64,000 nt of DNA, from contig JBDHTX010000024.1 of the NCBI GenBank assembly GCA_039808885.1, forward strand, positions 4,278 through 68,277, written 5' to 3'. Every line of letters begins with the position of its first letter. The stretch's first letter is position 1. A program made the position numbers and the translations under genes. Below the pieces are notes generated by a model. That model ran no database searches. It was not told the origin of the DNA and saw only the letters and a list, made by a program, of their open reading frames with translations. Source of the DNA: Dongia_A sp039808885 (lineage in GTDB: Bacteria; Pseudomonadota; Alphaproteobacteria; Dongiales; Dongiaceae). Shown in pieces: positions 1-9,867 of this stretch.

Positions 1-210
1 GCCTAGGCGAAGCTGGATGAGGGGTAGCGCGGCATCAGCCGCGCGCGCTCGGAAGAGCGCAATGCGCCTCTATCGCTTCGCTGAAGTGCGCTCCGGTAGC
101 GCTGCAGCGCTGCGTGCCTGCCGGCACGCCACCCCTCATCCAGCTCCGGCTAAGCTCGGCCTTGCCTCGCTAAGCCTGCGCAACCTTCTCCCGCAAGGGG
201 AGAAGGGGAA
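1..210. repeat. Paired palindromic repeat, family A, upstream of kdpB
   Basis: No gene is seen in the first 228 bases. A 15-base arm at 11-25 (AGCTGGATGAGGGGT) recurs as its exact reverse complement at 131-145, and a hairpin with arms CTTCTCCC / GGGAGAAG follows at about 184-205. The segment between the arms carries the CTAAGC-type motifs also found in the copies at 6.6, 44.4 and 47.3 kb. It sits where the kdpA-kdpB junction would be expected, so it may be an insertion inside the kdp operon; kdpA itself is outside the window. Confidence 0.7.
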
Positions 211-228
211 GACAAGAGAGAAGTGATC

Positions 229-2286
<2,058 letters not shown>

Positions 2287-2314
2287 GAGTCATCTCGCGT
2301 AAAGGAGACCACCC

Positions 2315-2899
2315 ATGTTCACGCAAGTCCGCCCGGCCATCGTGCTGATGCTGCTGTTCACGCTGCTGCTCGGCATCGCCTATCCCTATGCCGTGACCGC
2401 GGTGGCCCAGGCCACGCTGCCGGCCCAGGCCAATGGCAGCCTGATCACCCGCGCCGATGGCAGCGTCGTCGGCTCGGCGCTGATCGGGCAGGCGTTTGCC
2501 TCCGCGGGCTATTTTCATGGCCGCCCTTCGGCGGCCGGGGGCGGCTATGACGCCGCCGCCTCGAGCGGCTCCAATCTCGGCCCCACCTCCAAGGCGCTGG
2601 TCGACCGCGTCGCCGCCGCCGCGGCGGCGTTGCAGGCGGAGAATCCGGGCGCGGCCCAGGACGGCACCGCGGTGCCGGTCGACCTGGTCACCACCTCGGG
2701 CAGCGGCCTCGATCCCGACATCACCCCGGCGGCCGCCCTGTTCCAGGTGAAGCGCGTCGCCAAGGCCCGCAACCTGCCCGAGGACCAGGTGCGGGCGCTG
2801 GTCGAGGCGCGGATCGAGGGCCGGCAGCTCGGCTTCCTGGGCGAGGCGCATGTCAACGTGCTGGCGCTGAACCTGGCGCTGGACGGGCTGGCGAAATGA
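2315..2899 (+). CDS. kdpC: Potassium-transporting ATPase subunit KdpC
   Basis: KdpC is the small periplasm-facing accessory subunit that stabilises the KdpFABC complex and raises its ATP affinity. The 194-residue protein has one N-terminal membrane helix (about residues 7-28) and then the conserved soluble domain, including the motif YFHGRPSAA and the segment SGSNLGPTS, both hallmarks of the family. A ribosome-binding site AAAGGAGA lies just before the ATG. It follows kdpB closely and precedes a perfect hairpin and kdpD. Confidence 0.97.
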   Translation: MFTQVRPAIVLMLLFTLLLGIAYPYAVTAVAQATLPAQANGSLITRADGSVVGSALIGQAFASAGYFHGRPSAAGGGYDAAASSGSNLGPTSKALVDRVAAAAAALQAENPGAAQDGTAVPVDLVTTSGSGLDPDITPAAALFQVKRVAKARNLPEDQVRALVEARIEGRQLGFLGEAHVNVLALNLALDGLAK

Positions 2900-2910
2900 C
2901 GAACACCGCC

Positions 2911-2948
2911 TGTCATCCCGGCCGAGCGCGGCGCGCCCCGGGATGACA
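2911..2948. repeat. Hairpin of repeat family B between kdpC and kdpD
   Basis: The arms TGTCATCCCGG (2911-2921) and CCGGGATGACA (2938-2948) are perfectly complementary over 11 bases with a GC-rich loop. There is no T-run after it, so it is not a standard intrinsic terminator; in the mRNA it could lower or stabilise kdpDE relative to kdpBC. Fragments of the same motif (GGGATGACCCGG) follow up to about 3000. It resembles the arms of the paired repeats at 9.1, 36.7 and 37.5 kb. Confidence 0.7.
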
Positions 2949-3052
2949 CGTGTGGTGCGGCCGGCATGACAGTGGGAGAATGTGGTGCGGGATGACCCGG
3001 AACCGCGCGGCATGATAGGTTTGACCTTCTTCGCCGAGGCACGCACGCCCTG

Positions 3053-5821
3053 ATGCCGCCGACCCAACCCAGCGATCCCGAAACCGCCCGGCCCTCGCCC
3101 GAAGCCCTGCTTGCAGCGACCGGGGCGGAGCAGCGCGGCCGGCTCAAGGTCTTCCTCGGGGCGGCGCCCGGCGTCGGCAAGACCTACGAGATGCTGCTGG
3201 CCGGACGCGCCCGGCGCGCCGAGGGCGTCGACGTCGTCATCGGCATCGTCGAGACGCACAAGCGCGCCGAGACCGAGGCGCTGCTCGACGGCTTCGAGAT
3301 CGTGCCCCGGCGCCCGGTCGCCTATCGCGACCATGCGCTGCAGGAGATGGACATCGACGCCATCCTGGCGCGCAAGCCGAAGCTGGTGCTGGTCGACGAG
3401 CTCGCCCATACCAACGCGCCGGGCAGCCGCCACGACAAGCGCTACCAGGATGTCGAGGAATTGCTGGCGGCCGGCATCGACGTCTATTCGACGCTGAACA
3501 TCCAGCATCTCGAAAGCCTCAACGACGTGGTGGCGCAGATCACCAGCGTGCGGGTGCGCGAGACCCTGCCCGACCATGTCATCGACCGCGCCGACGAGGT
3601 CGAGCTGGTCGACCTGACGCCGAAGGACCTGATCCAGCGCCTCAACGAAGGCAAGGTCTACGTCCCCGAGGTGGCGACCCGCGCCCTCGGGCACTACTTC
3701 TCCGAGGGCAACCTCACCGCGCTCCGCGAGCTGTCGCTGCGCCGCACCGCGCAGCGGGTCGACGACCAGATGCTGACCTACATGCAGGCCCATGCCATTC
3801 CCGGCCCCTGGGCGGCGGGCGAGCGCATCCTGGTCTGCATCAACGAGCATCCCAGCGCCGCCGGCCTGATCCGCTACGCGCGGCGCGCCGCCGACCGCCT
3901 GCAGGCGCGCTGGGTGGCGCTCTATATCGAGACGCCGCGCTATCATCAGCTGTCCGAGGCGGCGCGCGACCAGGTGGCCCGCACCCTGCGCCTGGCGGAA
4001 CGCCTGGGGGCGACGGCGGTGACCCTGCCCGGCCGCGACATCGCCGAGGATCTGCTCGACTATGCGCGGGCCAACAACATCACCCAGATCATCGTCGGCA
4101 AGACCCATCGCAGCCGCTGGTTCGAGCTGCTGCACGGCTCGGTGGTCGACGCCCTGGTGCGGCGCTCGGGCTCGATCGGCGTGCAGGTGCTGGCGGCCGA
4201 GGCGGCGGCGGCGGAGCCCGGCGCGCGCTGGGCGGCGGCACCGCTGCCGCCCTTCAGCCTGGTGCCCTACCTGATCGCGACGGTGCTGGCGGCGATCGCC
4301 ACCGCCATCGGCTACAGCTTCGACCAGCAGATCGACCTGCCCAACATCTCGATGATCTTCATCCCGGTGGTGCTGTACAGCGCCATCCGGCACGGCCTGC
4401 TGCCGTCGCTCTGGGCGACGCTGCTCTCGACGCTGGCCTACAACTTCTTCTTCCTCGAGCCGCTCTACACCTTCACCATCGAGAACCCGCAGAACGTCGT
4501 CGCGCTGTTCTTCCTGCTGCTGGTGGCGATCATCGCCAGCCAGCTGGCGGCGCAATCGCGCGCCCAGGCCGAGGCGGCGCGGCGCCAGGCGGCCTCGACC
4601 GCGGCGCTCTACGGCTTCAGCCGCAAGATCGCCGGCATCGGCAACATGGACGACCTGCTCTGGGCGGTGGCGCACCAGATCGCCCTGATGCTGAAATCCC
4701 ATGTCGTGCTGCTGCTGCCCAGCGCCGGCGACCTGCAGGTCAGGGTCGGCTATCCGCCCGAGGACGAGCTGGACGAGGCCGACCTCGCCGCCGCCAAGTG
4801 GAGCTGGAGCCGCGGCCAGCCGGCCGGGCGGTCCTCCGACACGCTGCCGGGCGCGAAGCGGCTGTTCCTGCCGCTGCGCACCGAGCGCGGGCTGGTGGGC
4901 GTGATGGGCCTCGACCGCCCGGTCGCGGGAAGCGCCGACGGTGCCGCCCGAAGCGCGCTGCTGTCGCCGGACGAGCGCCGCCTGCTGGACGCGCTGGCCG
5001 ACCAGGCGGCGGTGGCGATCGAGCGCATCAGTCTCGCCGCCGACATCGACCAGGCGCGGGTGACGGGCGAGACCGAGCGGCTGCGCGCCGCGCTGCTGAC
5101 CTCGATCTCGCACGATCTGAAGACGCCGCTCGCCTCCATCATCGGCTCGATCACGTCCTTGCGGAAATTCTGGCCGAGCTTCGACGCGGCGACCCGCGAC
5201 GAGCTGCTCGCCACCGTGCAGGAGGAGGCGGAGCGCCTGACCCGCTTCGTCGGCAACGTGCTGGACATGACCCGGCTGGAGGCGAAGAGCGTCGCGCCGC
5301 AGCTGTTCCCCACCGACCTCGCCGAGATGCTGGGCATCGTCGCCGGCGACGTGCGGCGCGCCCTGCCGCTGCAGCGGCTGGTGATCGACGTGCCCGCCGG
5401 CCTGCCGCCGGTGCTGCTCGACGCGCACCTGTTCCGCCAGGTCATGTTCAACCTGCTGGACAACGCCGCCAAATACGCCCCGGCGGAGAGCGAGGTGCGG
5501 ATCACCGCCCGCGCCACCGCCCAGGGCGTCGCCATCGAGGTGCTGGACGAGGGCCCCGGCATCCCGCCCGGCGATCTCGACCGGCTGTTCGACAAGTTCT
5601 TCCGCATCCAGGTCGGCGACCGCCGGCGTGCCGGCACCGGCCTTGGCCTGTCCATCTGCAAGGGCTTCGTCGAGGCGATGGGCGGCAGCATCGTGGCCGA
5701 GAACCGGGCGGACGGCGTCGGTCGACCCGGCGCCCTGTTCCGGGTTACCCTGCCGGCCGCACCGCAGAGCCTGCCAGCGCCGATCCATGAACCCAGCGAC
5801 CAAGATCCTGATCGTCGATGA
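3053..5821 (+). CDS. kdpD: Osmosensitive K+ channel histidine kinase KdpD
   Basis: KdpD is the membrane sensor kinase that activates KdpE under K+ limitation. The 922-residue protein has the family order: N-terminal KdpD domain with Walker A motif GAAPGVGKT (about residues 37-45) and the DELAHTN segment, a universal-stress-protein-like domain (about 250-380), four membrane helices (about 400-500), a GAF-like region, the phosphoacceptor motif SISHDLKTPL (His about 687), and an HATPase domain with N, G1 and G2 boxes near the C-terminus. The 3' end overlaps kdpE by 35 bases, so kinase and regulator are translationally linked. Confidence 0.97.
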   Translation: MPPTQPSDPETARPSPEALLAATGAEQRGRLKVFLGAAPGVGKTYEMLLAGRARRAEGVDVVIGIVETHKRAETEALLDGFEIVPRRPVAYRDHALQEMDIDAILARKPKLVLVDELAHTNAPGSRHDKRYQDVEELLAAGIDVYSTLNIQHLESLNDVVAQITSVRVRETLPDHVIDRADEVELVDLTPKDLIQRLNEGKVYVPEVATRALGHYFSEGNLTALRELSLRRTAQRVDDQMLTYMQAHAIPGPWAAGERILVCINEHPSAAGLIRYARRAADRLQARWVALYIETPRYHQLSEAARDQVARTLRLAERLGATAVTLPGRDIAEDLLDYARANNITQIIVGKTHRSRWFELLHGSVVDALVRRSGSIGVQVLAAEAAAAEPGARWAAAPLPPFSLVPYLIATVLAAIATAIGYSFDQQIDLPNISMIFIPVVLYSAIRHGLLPSLWATLLSTLAYNFFFLEPLYTFTIENPQNVVALFFLLLVAIIASQLAAQSRAQAEAARRQAASTAALYGFSRKIAGIGNMDDLLWAVAHQIALMLKSHVVLLLPSAGDLQVRVGYPPEDELDEADLAAAKWSWSRGQPAGRSSDTLPGAKRLFLPLRTERGLVGVMGLDRPVAGSADGAARSALLSPDERRLLDALADQAAVAIERISLAADIDQARVTGETERLRAALLTSISHDLKTPLASIIGSITSLRKFWPSFDAATRDELLATVQEEAERLTRFVGNVLDMTRLEAKSVAPQLFPTDLAEMLGIVAGDVRRALPLQRLVIDVPAGLPPVLLDAHLFRQVMFNLLDNAAKYAPAESEVRITARATAQGVAIEVLDEGPGIPPGDLDRLFDKFFRIQVGDRRRAGTGLGLSICKGFVEAMGGSIVAENRADGVGRPGALFRVTLPAAPQSLPAPIHEPSDQDPDRR

Positions 5822-6473
5822 CGAGCCGGCCATCCGCCGGTTCCTCAAGGCGAGCCTGGAAAGCGAGGGCTACCAGATCGTCGCGGCGGAGAACGCCGCC
5901 CAGGCGCTCGCCGCCGTCGCGGCGAAGCCGGACCTGATGATCCTCGATCTCGGCCTGCCCGATCAGGACGGGCTGGAGGTGATCCGCCGGGTGCGCGGCG
6001 CCGGCGCCCTGCCCATCGTCGTGCTGTCGGTGCGCGACGACGAGCCCGGCAAGGTGGCGGCCCTCGATGCCGGCGCCGACGACTACATGGTGAAGCCCTT
6101 CGGGGTGGAGGAATTGCTGGCCCGCGTGCGCGCGGCTTTGCGCCACCGCCTGCAGCAGCAGGGATTGGGGCCGAGCTTCCGGCTCCGCGACCTCGCCATC
6201 GACTTCCTCGCCCGCAAGGTCAGCGTTGGCGGCGCCGAGGTGAAGCTGTCGAAGCGCGAATTCGACCTGCTGCGCCTGCTGGCCGAGCATGCCGGCAAGG
6301 TGATGACCCATCGCCAGATCCTCACCGCCGTGTGGGGCGAGGCGCATCGCGACGACGTCGAATACTTGCGCGTCTATGTCCGCCAGCTGCGCAGCAAGCT
6401 GGGCGACGACCCGGCCGATCCGCATTTCATCGAGACCGAGCCCGGCGTGGGCTACCGGTTGAAGGCGGAGTAG
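5787..6473 (+). CDS. kdpE: KDP operon response regulator KdpE
   Basis: OmpR/PhoB-type response regulator, 228 residues. The receiver domain shows the acidic pair DDE at 11-13, the phosphoacceptor Asp54 in LDLGLPDQDG and the conserved Lys in VKPFG; the C-terminal winged helix ends in the typical GVGYRLKAE. It would receive phosphate from KdpD and activate the kdp structural genes. The ATG at 5787 gives the usual N-terminus and lies inside the end of kdpD. A longer in-frame extension upstream exists but only reads kdpD sequence out of frame. Confidence 0.96.
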   Translation: MNPATKILIVDDEPAIRRFLKASLESEGYQIVAAENAAQALAAVAAKPDLMILDLGLPDQDGLEVIRRVRGAGALPIVVLSVRDDEPGKVAALDAGADDYMVKPFGVEELLARVRAALRHRLQQQGLGPSFRLRDLAIDFLARKVSVGGAEVKLSKREFDLLRLLAEHAGKVMTHRQILTAVWGEAHRDDVEYLRVYVRQLRSKLGDDPADPHFIETEPGVGYRLKAE

Positions 6474-6564
6474 CGTCCGCCGCCTCTGTTTCCCGGCGCT
6501 GGGGTGCGCCTCGGGCGGGCTCCAACACGGCATCTTTCGAAAGTTGCTGTGAGCCTGGTCTGCG

Positions 6565-6728
6565 CCTTCCCCCTTGAGGGGGGAAGGGTGGGATGGGGGT
6601 GACATGCAGCGCGAGATATGTGAGTGCAATGCGGGGTGATGGACCGAGGTCACCCCCACCTAGCTTCGGCTAAGCTCACTGCGTTCGCTAAGCCTCCGCG
6701 TCCTCCCCCCTCAAGGGGGAGGAAGGGC
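6565..6728. repeat. Paired palindromic repeat, family A, between kdpE and a convergent gene
   Basis: A hairpin with arms CCTTCCCCC and GGGGGAAGG lies at 6565-6587, and a second, related hairpin (CCTCCCCCCTCAAGGGGGAGG) ends the element near 6724. The arms GGGGGTGAC and GTCACCCCC lie between in inverted order. The central part holds the CTTCGGCTAAGCTC and GTTCGCTAAGCCTCCG motifs shared with the other family A copies. It separates two convergent genes and may act as a bidirectional terminator. Confidence 0.7.
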
Positions 6729-6733
6729 AGTCC

Positions 6734-8062
6734 TCACGCCTTGTATTCGCCGACGCCCTCGCCGAGGAACTGGTTGTTCGCCTCGCGGATCTTCGCCGCG
6801 GCGTCGTCGTAGAGGAAGGGCAGGAAGGCATAGCGCCGTCCCGCCGTCACCGGCGCCACCTGGTGCAGCAGCGAGCAGGAGAACACGCAGGCGCAACCCA
6901 CCGGCATCTTGAAGCCGCGCGGGCCGTATTCCGGGAAGCTCACCTCGCCGCCGGTGAAATCGTCGTTGAGGTTGATCGAAACGGCGAAGCGGCGATGCGC
7001 GGTGCCCTTGGTGGTGTTGTCGCGATGGGCGCGGAAATGGCCGCCGTCCTCGTCGGCATAGCAGGCGACCAGATAGCGCTCCATGCGGTTGGCGGCGAAC
7101 TGATGCACCTTCAGGATCTCCGGTACCACCCGGCGCTGGATGCGCAGCTGGGTCTGGCGGATCACCTCGGGGTCCTGGATGACGTAGTCGCGGCGGCGCT
7201 TGTGCCTGGGGTCGGAGACGGCGACCGTCCTGCCCTCGATCTCGCGCATGAAGCCGGATTCTTCGCCGCCATCGGCCTCGTAGAGCCCGATCAGGCGGCG
7301 GCAGAAATCCGCCTCGAACACATCAGGAAGAATAAGGACGGGGGCTTGCACCTCGAAGCCGGCATGGGCGCCGGGCGCCGGCAGCCCCCGCAGATAGGCG
7401 AAGAGCTCGGCGGCCTCGGCGCCGTCGGGGCGGAACGGGAAGACCCGCGCCACCCGCAGCGTGGGGTCGAGCACCAGCCAGAAGCGGCGCATCGCCACGG
7501 CGCCCTTGGCCGGGGTGGCGTCGCGCGGCACCGCGCCATAGGCGCGCGCCACGGCGCCGTCGAAATCCCACAGGAAGCGCAGCCCGGGCATGGATTCGGC
7601 GACGCGGCTCTCGGCCTCGTCGCGCGGGTCGAGGCTGACGCCGAAGAAGCTGGCCCGCGCGTCGTCGAAGATCGCGCGGTTGGCGGCGACCGCCTTCAGC
7701 GCCGCCTGGCTCGCCGCGTCGCCGGCGGTGCCGAAGAAGCACAGCACGATCCAGCGCCCGGCCGCGGTGTCGAACACGTAGTTCGGATTGGAGGTCGAGC
7801 GTTGCTTGAACCACGGCGCCGGGTCGCCGGGCGCGAGCTGGACGTAGCCGGTGGGGGGCTTGGCCGCCGCGGCGGGTGTTGAAACGGGCGCAGGCAGCGC
7901 GGCGGCGGGCGGCGTGGATGCTGGCGCGGGCTCGATCGCCGGGGCCGGCTTTGCCGCCGCCTTGCGCGGCGTGTCTTTCGGGGCTGCTTTCGCCGCTGCC
8001 GGCTTGCCTGCACTCTCGTGATTTTTCGGCGCCGGCTTCTTCGGTGCTGGTTTCCTGCTCAT
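6734..8062 (-). CDS. Peroxiredoxin-like / 2-oxoglutarate Fe(II) oxygenase fusion protein
   Basis: The 442-residue protein has three parts. Residues 1-70 are Ala/Pro/Lys-rich and look disordered. Residues 75-230 resemble a peroxiredoxin/thioredoxin fold, but the expected peroxidatic Cys region reads FFGTAGDAAS, so it looks catalytically dead. Residues 240-425 form a prolyl-4-hydroxylase-like domain with His346, Asp348 and His400 as the likely iron ligands and Arg409 or 410 for 2-oxoglutarate. The start at 8062 overlaps the holA stop as ATGA, which indicates translational coupling. A shorter paralogue lies at 19092-20174. The substrate is unknown; a peptidyl hydroxylase role is only inferred from the family. 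Confidence 0.85.
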   Translation of the reverse strand: MSRKPAPKKPAPKNHESAGKPAAAKAAPKDTPRKAAAKPAPAIEPAPASTPPAAALPAPVSTPAAAAKPPTGYVQLAPGDPAPWFKQRSTSNPNYVFDTAAGRWIVLCFFGTAGDAASQAALKAVAANRAIFDDARASFFGVSLDPRDEAESRVAESMPGLRFLWDFDGAVARAYGAVPRDATPAKGAVAMRRFWLVLDPTLRVARVFPFRPDGAEAAELFAYLRGLPAPGAHAGFEVQAPVLILPDVFEADFCRRLIGLYEADGGEESGFMREIEGRTVAVSDPRHKRRRDYVIQDPEVIRQTQLRIQRRVVPEILKVHQFAANRMERYLVACYADEDGGHFRAHRDNTTKGTAHRRFAVSINLNDDFTGGEVSFPEYGPRGFKMPVGCACVFSCSLLHQVAPVTAGRRYAFLPFLYDDAAAKIREANNQFLGEGVGEYKA

Positions 8063-9117
8063 GCGCGGCGCTGCTCCGCGCCGCGCCGGGTCAGGCTGGC
8101 GATCTCCAGCAGCGCGCGCTGGGCGATCTCGTCCTTCAGCGCATAATTGCGCATGGCCTGCGCCTCCGCCTCGATCAGCCGCTCGAGGGCGCGGCCGATG
8201 CGCAAGGGCGACCACAGCCGCGCCTGTTTCTCCAGGCCCGCCTTCTGGCTCCAGAACACCGGAGGGCGCAAGCTGGCGGCGGCGCTGTCGAAGGAATCCC
8301 CCGCCGCCATGCGCGCCACGACCTGGTGCAGGCGCAGGAAATGGCGCGCCGCGCTGCGCAGCAGCTGGATCGCCTCGACCTCGGCGGCGCTGCGCGCCGC
8401 GTTGCGGTCGAGCTCGGCCAGGTCGCCCTCCGCCGCCGCGGCGATCAGATCGTCGAGGGCGAAGGCGGCGCGGTCGCCGATGCAGGCGGTGGCGTCGGCC
8501 AGCGTCACCTCGCGTTTCGGCGCATTGGGATCGGACGAGCCCACATAGAGCATCAGCTTGTCGAGCTCGCTGCGGGTGACGCCGCGATCGCCGCCGAGGC
8601 GCTCGCTGAGATAGGCGAGCGCGTCGCGGGCGATCGCATGGCCGCCGGATTTCAGATGCTGGGCGATCAGCGTGCCCAGCTGCGCCTCGCCGTCATGATA
8701 GCAGCCGAAGGCGCCGGCGCTCTTCGCCGCCTCGAAGGCCTGGACCAGCGGCTTCTTGGCCCCGATGTCGCCGGCCTCGACGATGAGCAGCGCGGCGCCC
8801 TCGGCCTGGGCGGCGATCGCCTCGCTCACCGTGTCGGCGATGGCGTTGGTCGCCTGGGTCACGCGCACCACCCGCCGGCCGCCCAGCATGGAAATCGCGT
8901 TGAGCTCGTCGGTGAGCCGCGGCGGATCCTTCTCGATCTGCTCGGGCGTCAGCTCCACCAGGCGGAACGGGTCGTCGCCGGCACCCAGCACGGCGCGCTG
9001 CGCGTGCCCGGCGAGCTCATGCGCCAGACCCTCGTCGGGTCCGTAGAACAGCAGCGCGCCGATGGATGCGTCGGGCGACTTGAAGAAGCGGTCGAGCCTG
9101 GCGCGGTCGAGTTTCAT
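8059..9117 (-). CDS. holA: DNA polymerase III delta subunit HolA
   Basis: HolA is the delta subunit of the clamp loader, which opens the beta clamp. The 352-residue length fits. The N-terminal segment KLDRARLDRFF, then LLFYGPDEGL, and the AAA-like central region with the C-terminal collar helices match the alphaproteobacterial DNA polymerase III delta family. The gene is followed by the oxygenase fusion with a 4-base overlap, and preceded, after a repeat, by lptE and leuS. The order leuS-lptE-holA is a conserved arrangement in proteobacteria. Confidence 0.92.
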   Translation of the reverse strand: MKLDRARLDRFFKSPDASIGALLFYGPDEGLAHELAGHAQRAVLGAGDDPFRLVELTPEQIEKDPPRLTDELNAISMLGGRRVVRVTQATNAIADTVSEAIAAQAEGAALLIVEAGDIGAKKPLVQAFEAAKSAGAFGCYHDGEAQLGTLIAQHLKSGGHAIARDALAYLSERLGGDRGVTRSELDKLMLYVGSSDPNAPKREVTLADATACIGDRAAFALDDLIAAAAEGDLAELDRNAARSAAEVEAIQLLRSAARHFLRLHQVVARMAAGDSFDSAAASLRPPVFWSQKAGLEKQARLWSPLRIGRALERLIEAEAQAMRNYALKDEIAQRALLEIASLTRRGAEQRRA

Positions 9118-9134
9118 GAGCGCACACCCTTCAT

Positions 9135-9225
9135 CGTCATTGCCGGGCTTGACCCGGCAATCCAGGTGTCGATGTCGCGCTTCGGCTGCAAAATTGGATC
9201 ACCGGGTCTTCGCCGGGTGATGACG
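9135..9225. repeat. Paired palindromic repeat, family B, between lptE and holA
   Basis: The left unit is itself palindromic (TTGCCGGGCTTGACCCGGCAA, here 9140-9160) and starts with CGTCA; the right unit TGGATCACCGGG...GGTGATGACG ends at 9225 in the opposite orientation. The remaining gap between the two genes (to 9309) shows no coding signal. Confidence 0.7.
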
Positions 9226-9309
9226 AAAAGGGAACCTGGCTCCGCCGAGCACGAGCCGGACAGCCGCGGGACAAGCCCGGCAAGGACGGGAATGGAAGGC
9301 CGCCGGGCG

Positions 9310-9867
9310 CTACTGCGCCGCATTGGCGCCGGTCTGGGCGAAGAAGACGGCGACGCGGGTCTTGATCAGCTCGGCCAGCTGCAGGACGCCGCGTTCCTGC
9401 GCGTGCTCGTTGGCGCTGATGTCGTTCAGCGGATCGTCGAACTCGTCATAGCCGGTGGTGGTCTGCGACTGGTCGGTGAGGACGACATTGCCGGCGCCGT
9501 CGGCCAATTGATAGAAGGCGGTGAGCTCGACATTGCGCCGCGATGCGCTGAGGTCGCTCTGCGCCAGCGCGCCGTAGACGCGGGTCACCAGCTTCACCGA
9601 CAGGCGATGCGTGGACACCGCCGGCTGGCCCAGCGGGTTGAAGCCGTCGCGCAGCGCGTTGTGCAATTGCTGGCCCAGGCGGTTGGCGATCGGCTCGATG
9701 CGGATGCCGGCCATCTGCTGGTCGACGGCGACCCTGCCGGTCGCCCCGCCGCCGGGATTGCGCGAGCCGTAGAGCGGGCGGAAGCCGCAGCCGGACAACG
9801 CCGCCGGCAGCGCGGCGGCGAGCGTCGCGCCGGCCAGCAATCTCAGGGCCGCCCTACGCGACCACAT
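9310..9867 (-). CDS. lptE: LPS-assembly lipoprotein LptE
   Basis: LptE plugs the LptD barrel and helps deliver lipopolysaccharide to the cell surface. The 185-residue protein starts with MWSRRAALRLLAG, has a hydrophobic signal and a lipobox LSGC followed by GFRPLYG, the hallmark of the family. The ATG at 9867 was chosen because it gives a compact lipoprotein signal; an in-frame ATG at 9888 would add seven residues. Both overlap the end of leuS, which fits the conserved leuS-lptE pair. Confidence 0.9.
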   Translation of the reverse strand: MWSRRAALRLLAGATLAAALPAALSGCGFRPLYGSRNPGGGATGRVAVDQQMAGIRIEPIANRLGQQLHNALRDGFNPLGQPAVSTHRLSVKLVTRVYGALAQSDLSASRRNVELTAFYQLADGAGNVVLTDQSQTTTGYDEFDDPLNDISANEHAQERGVLQLAELIKTRVAVFFAQTGANAAQ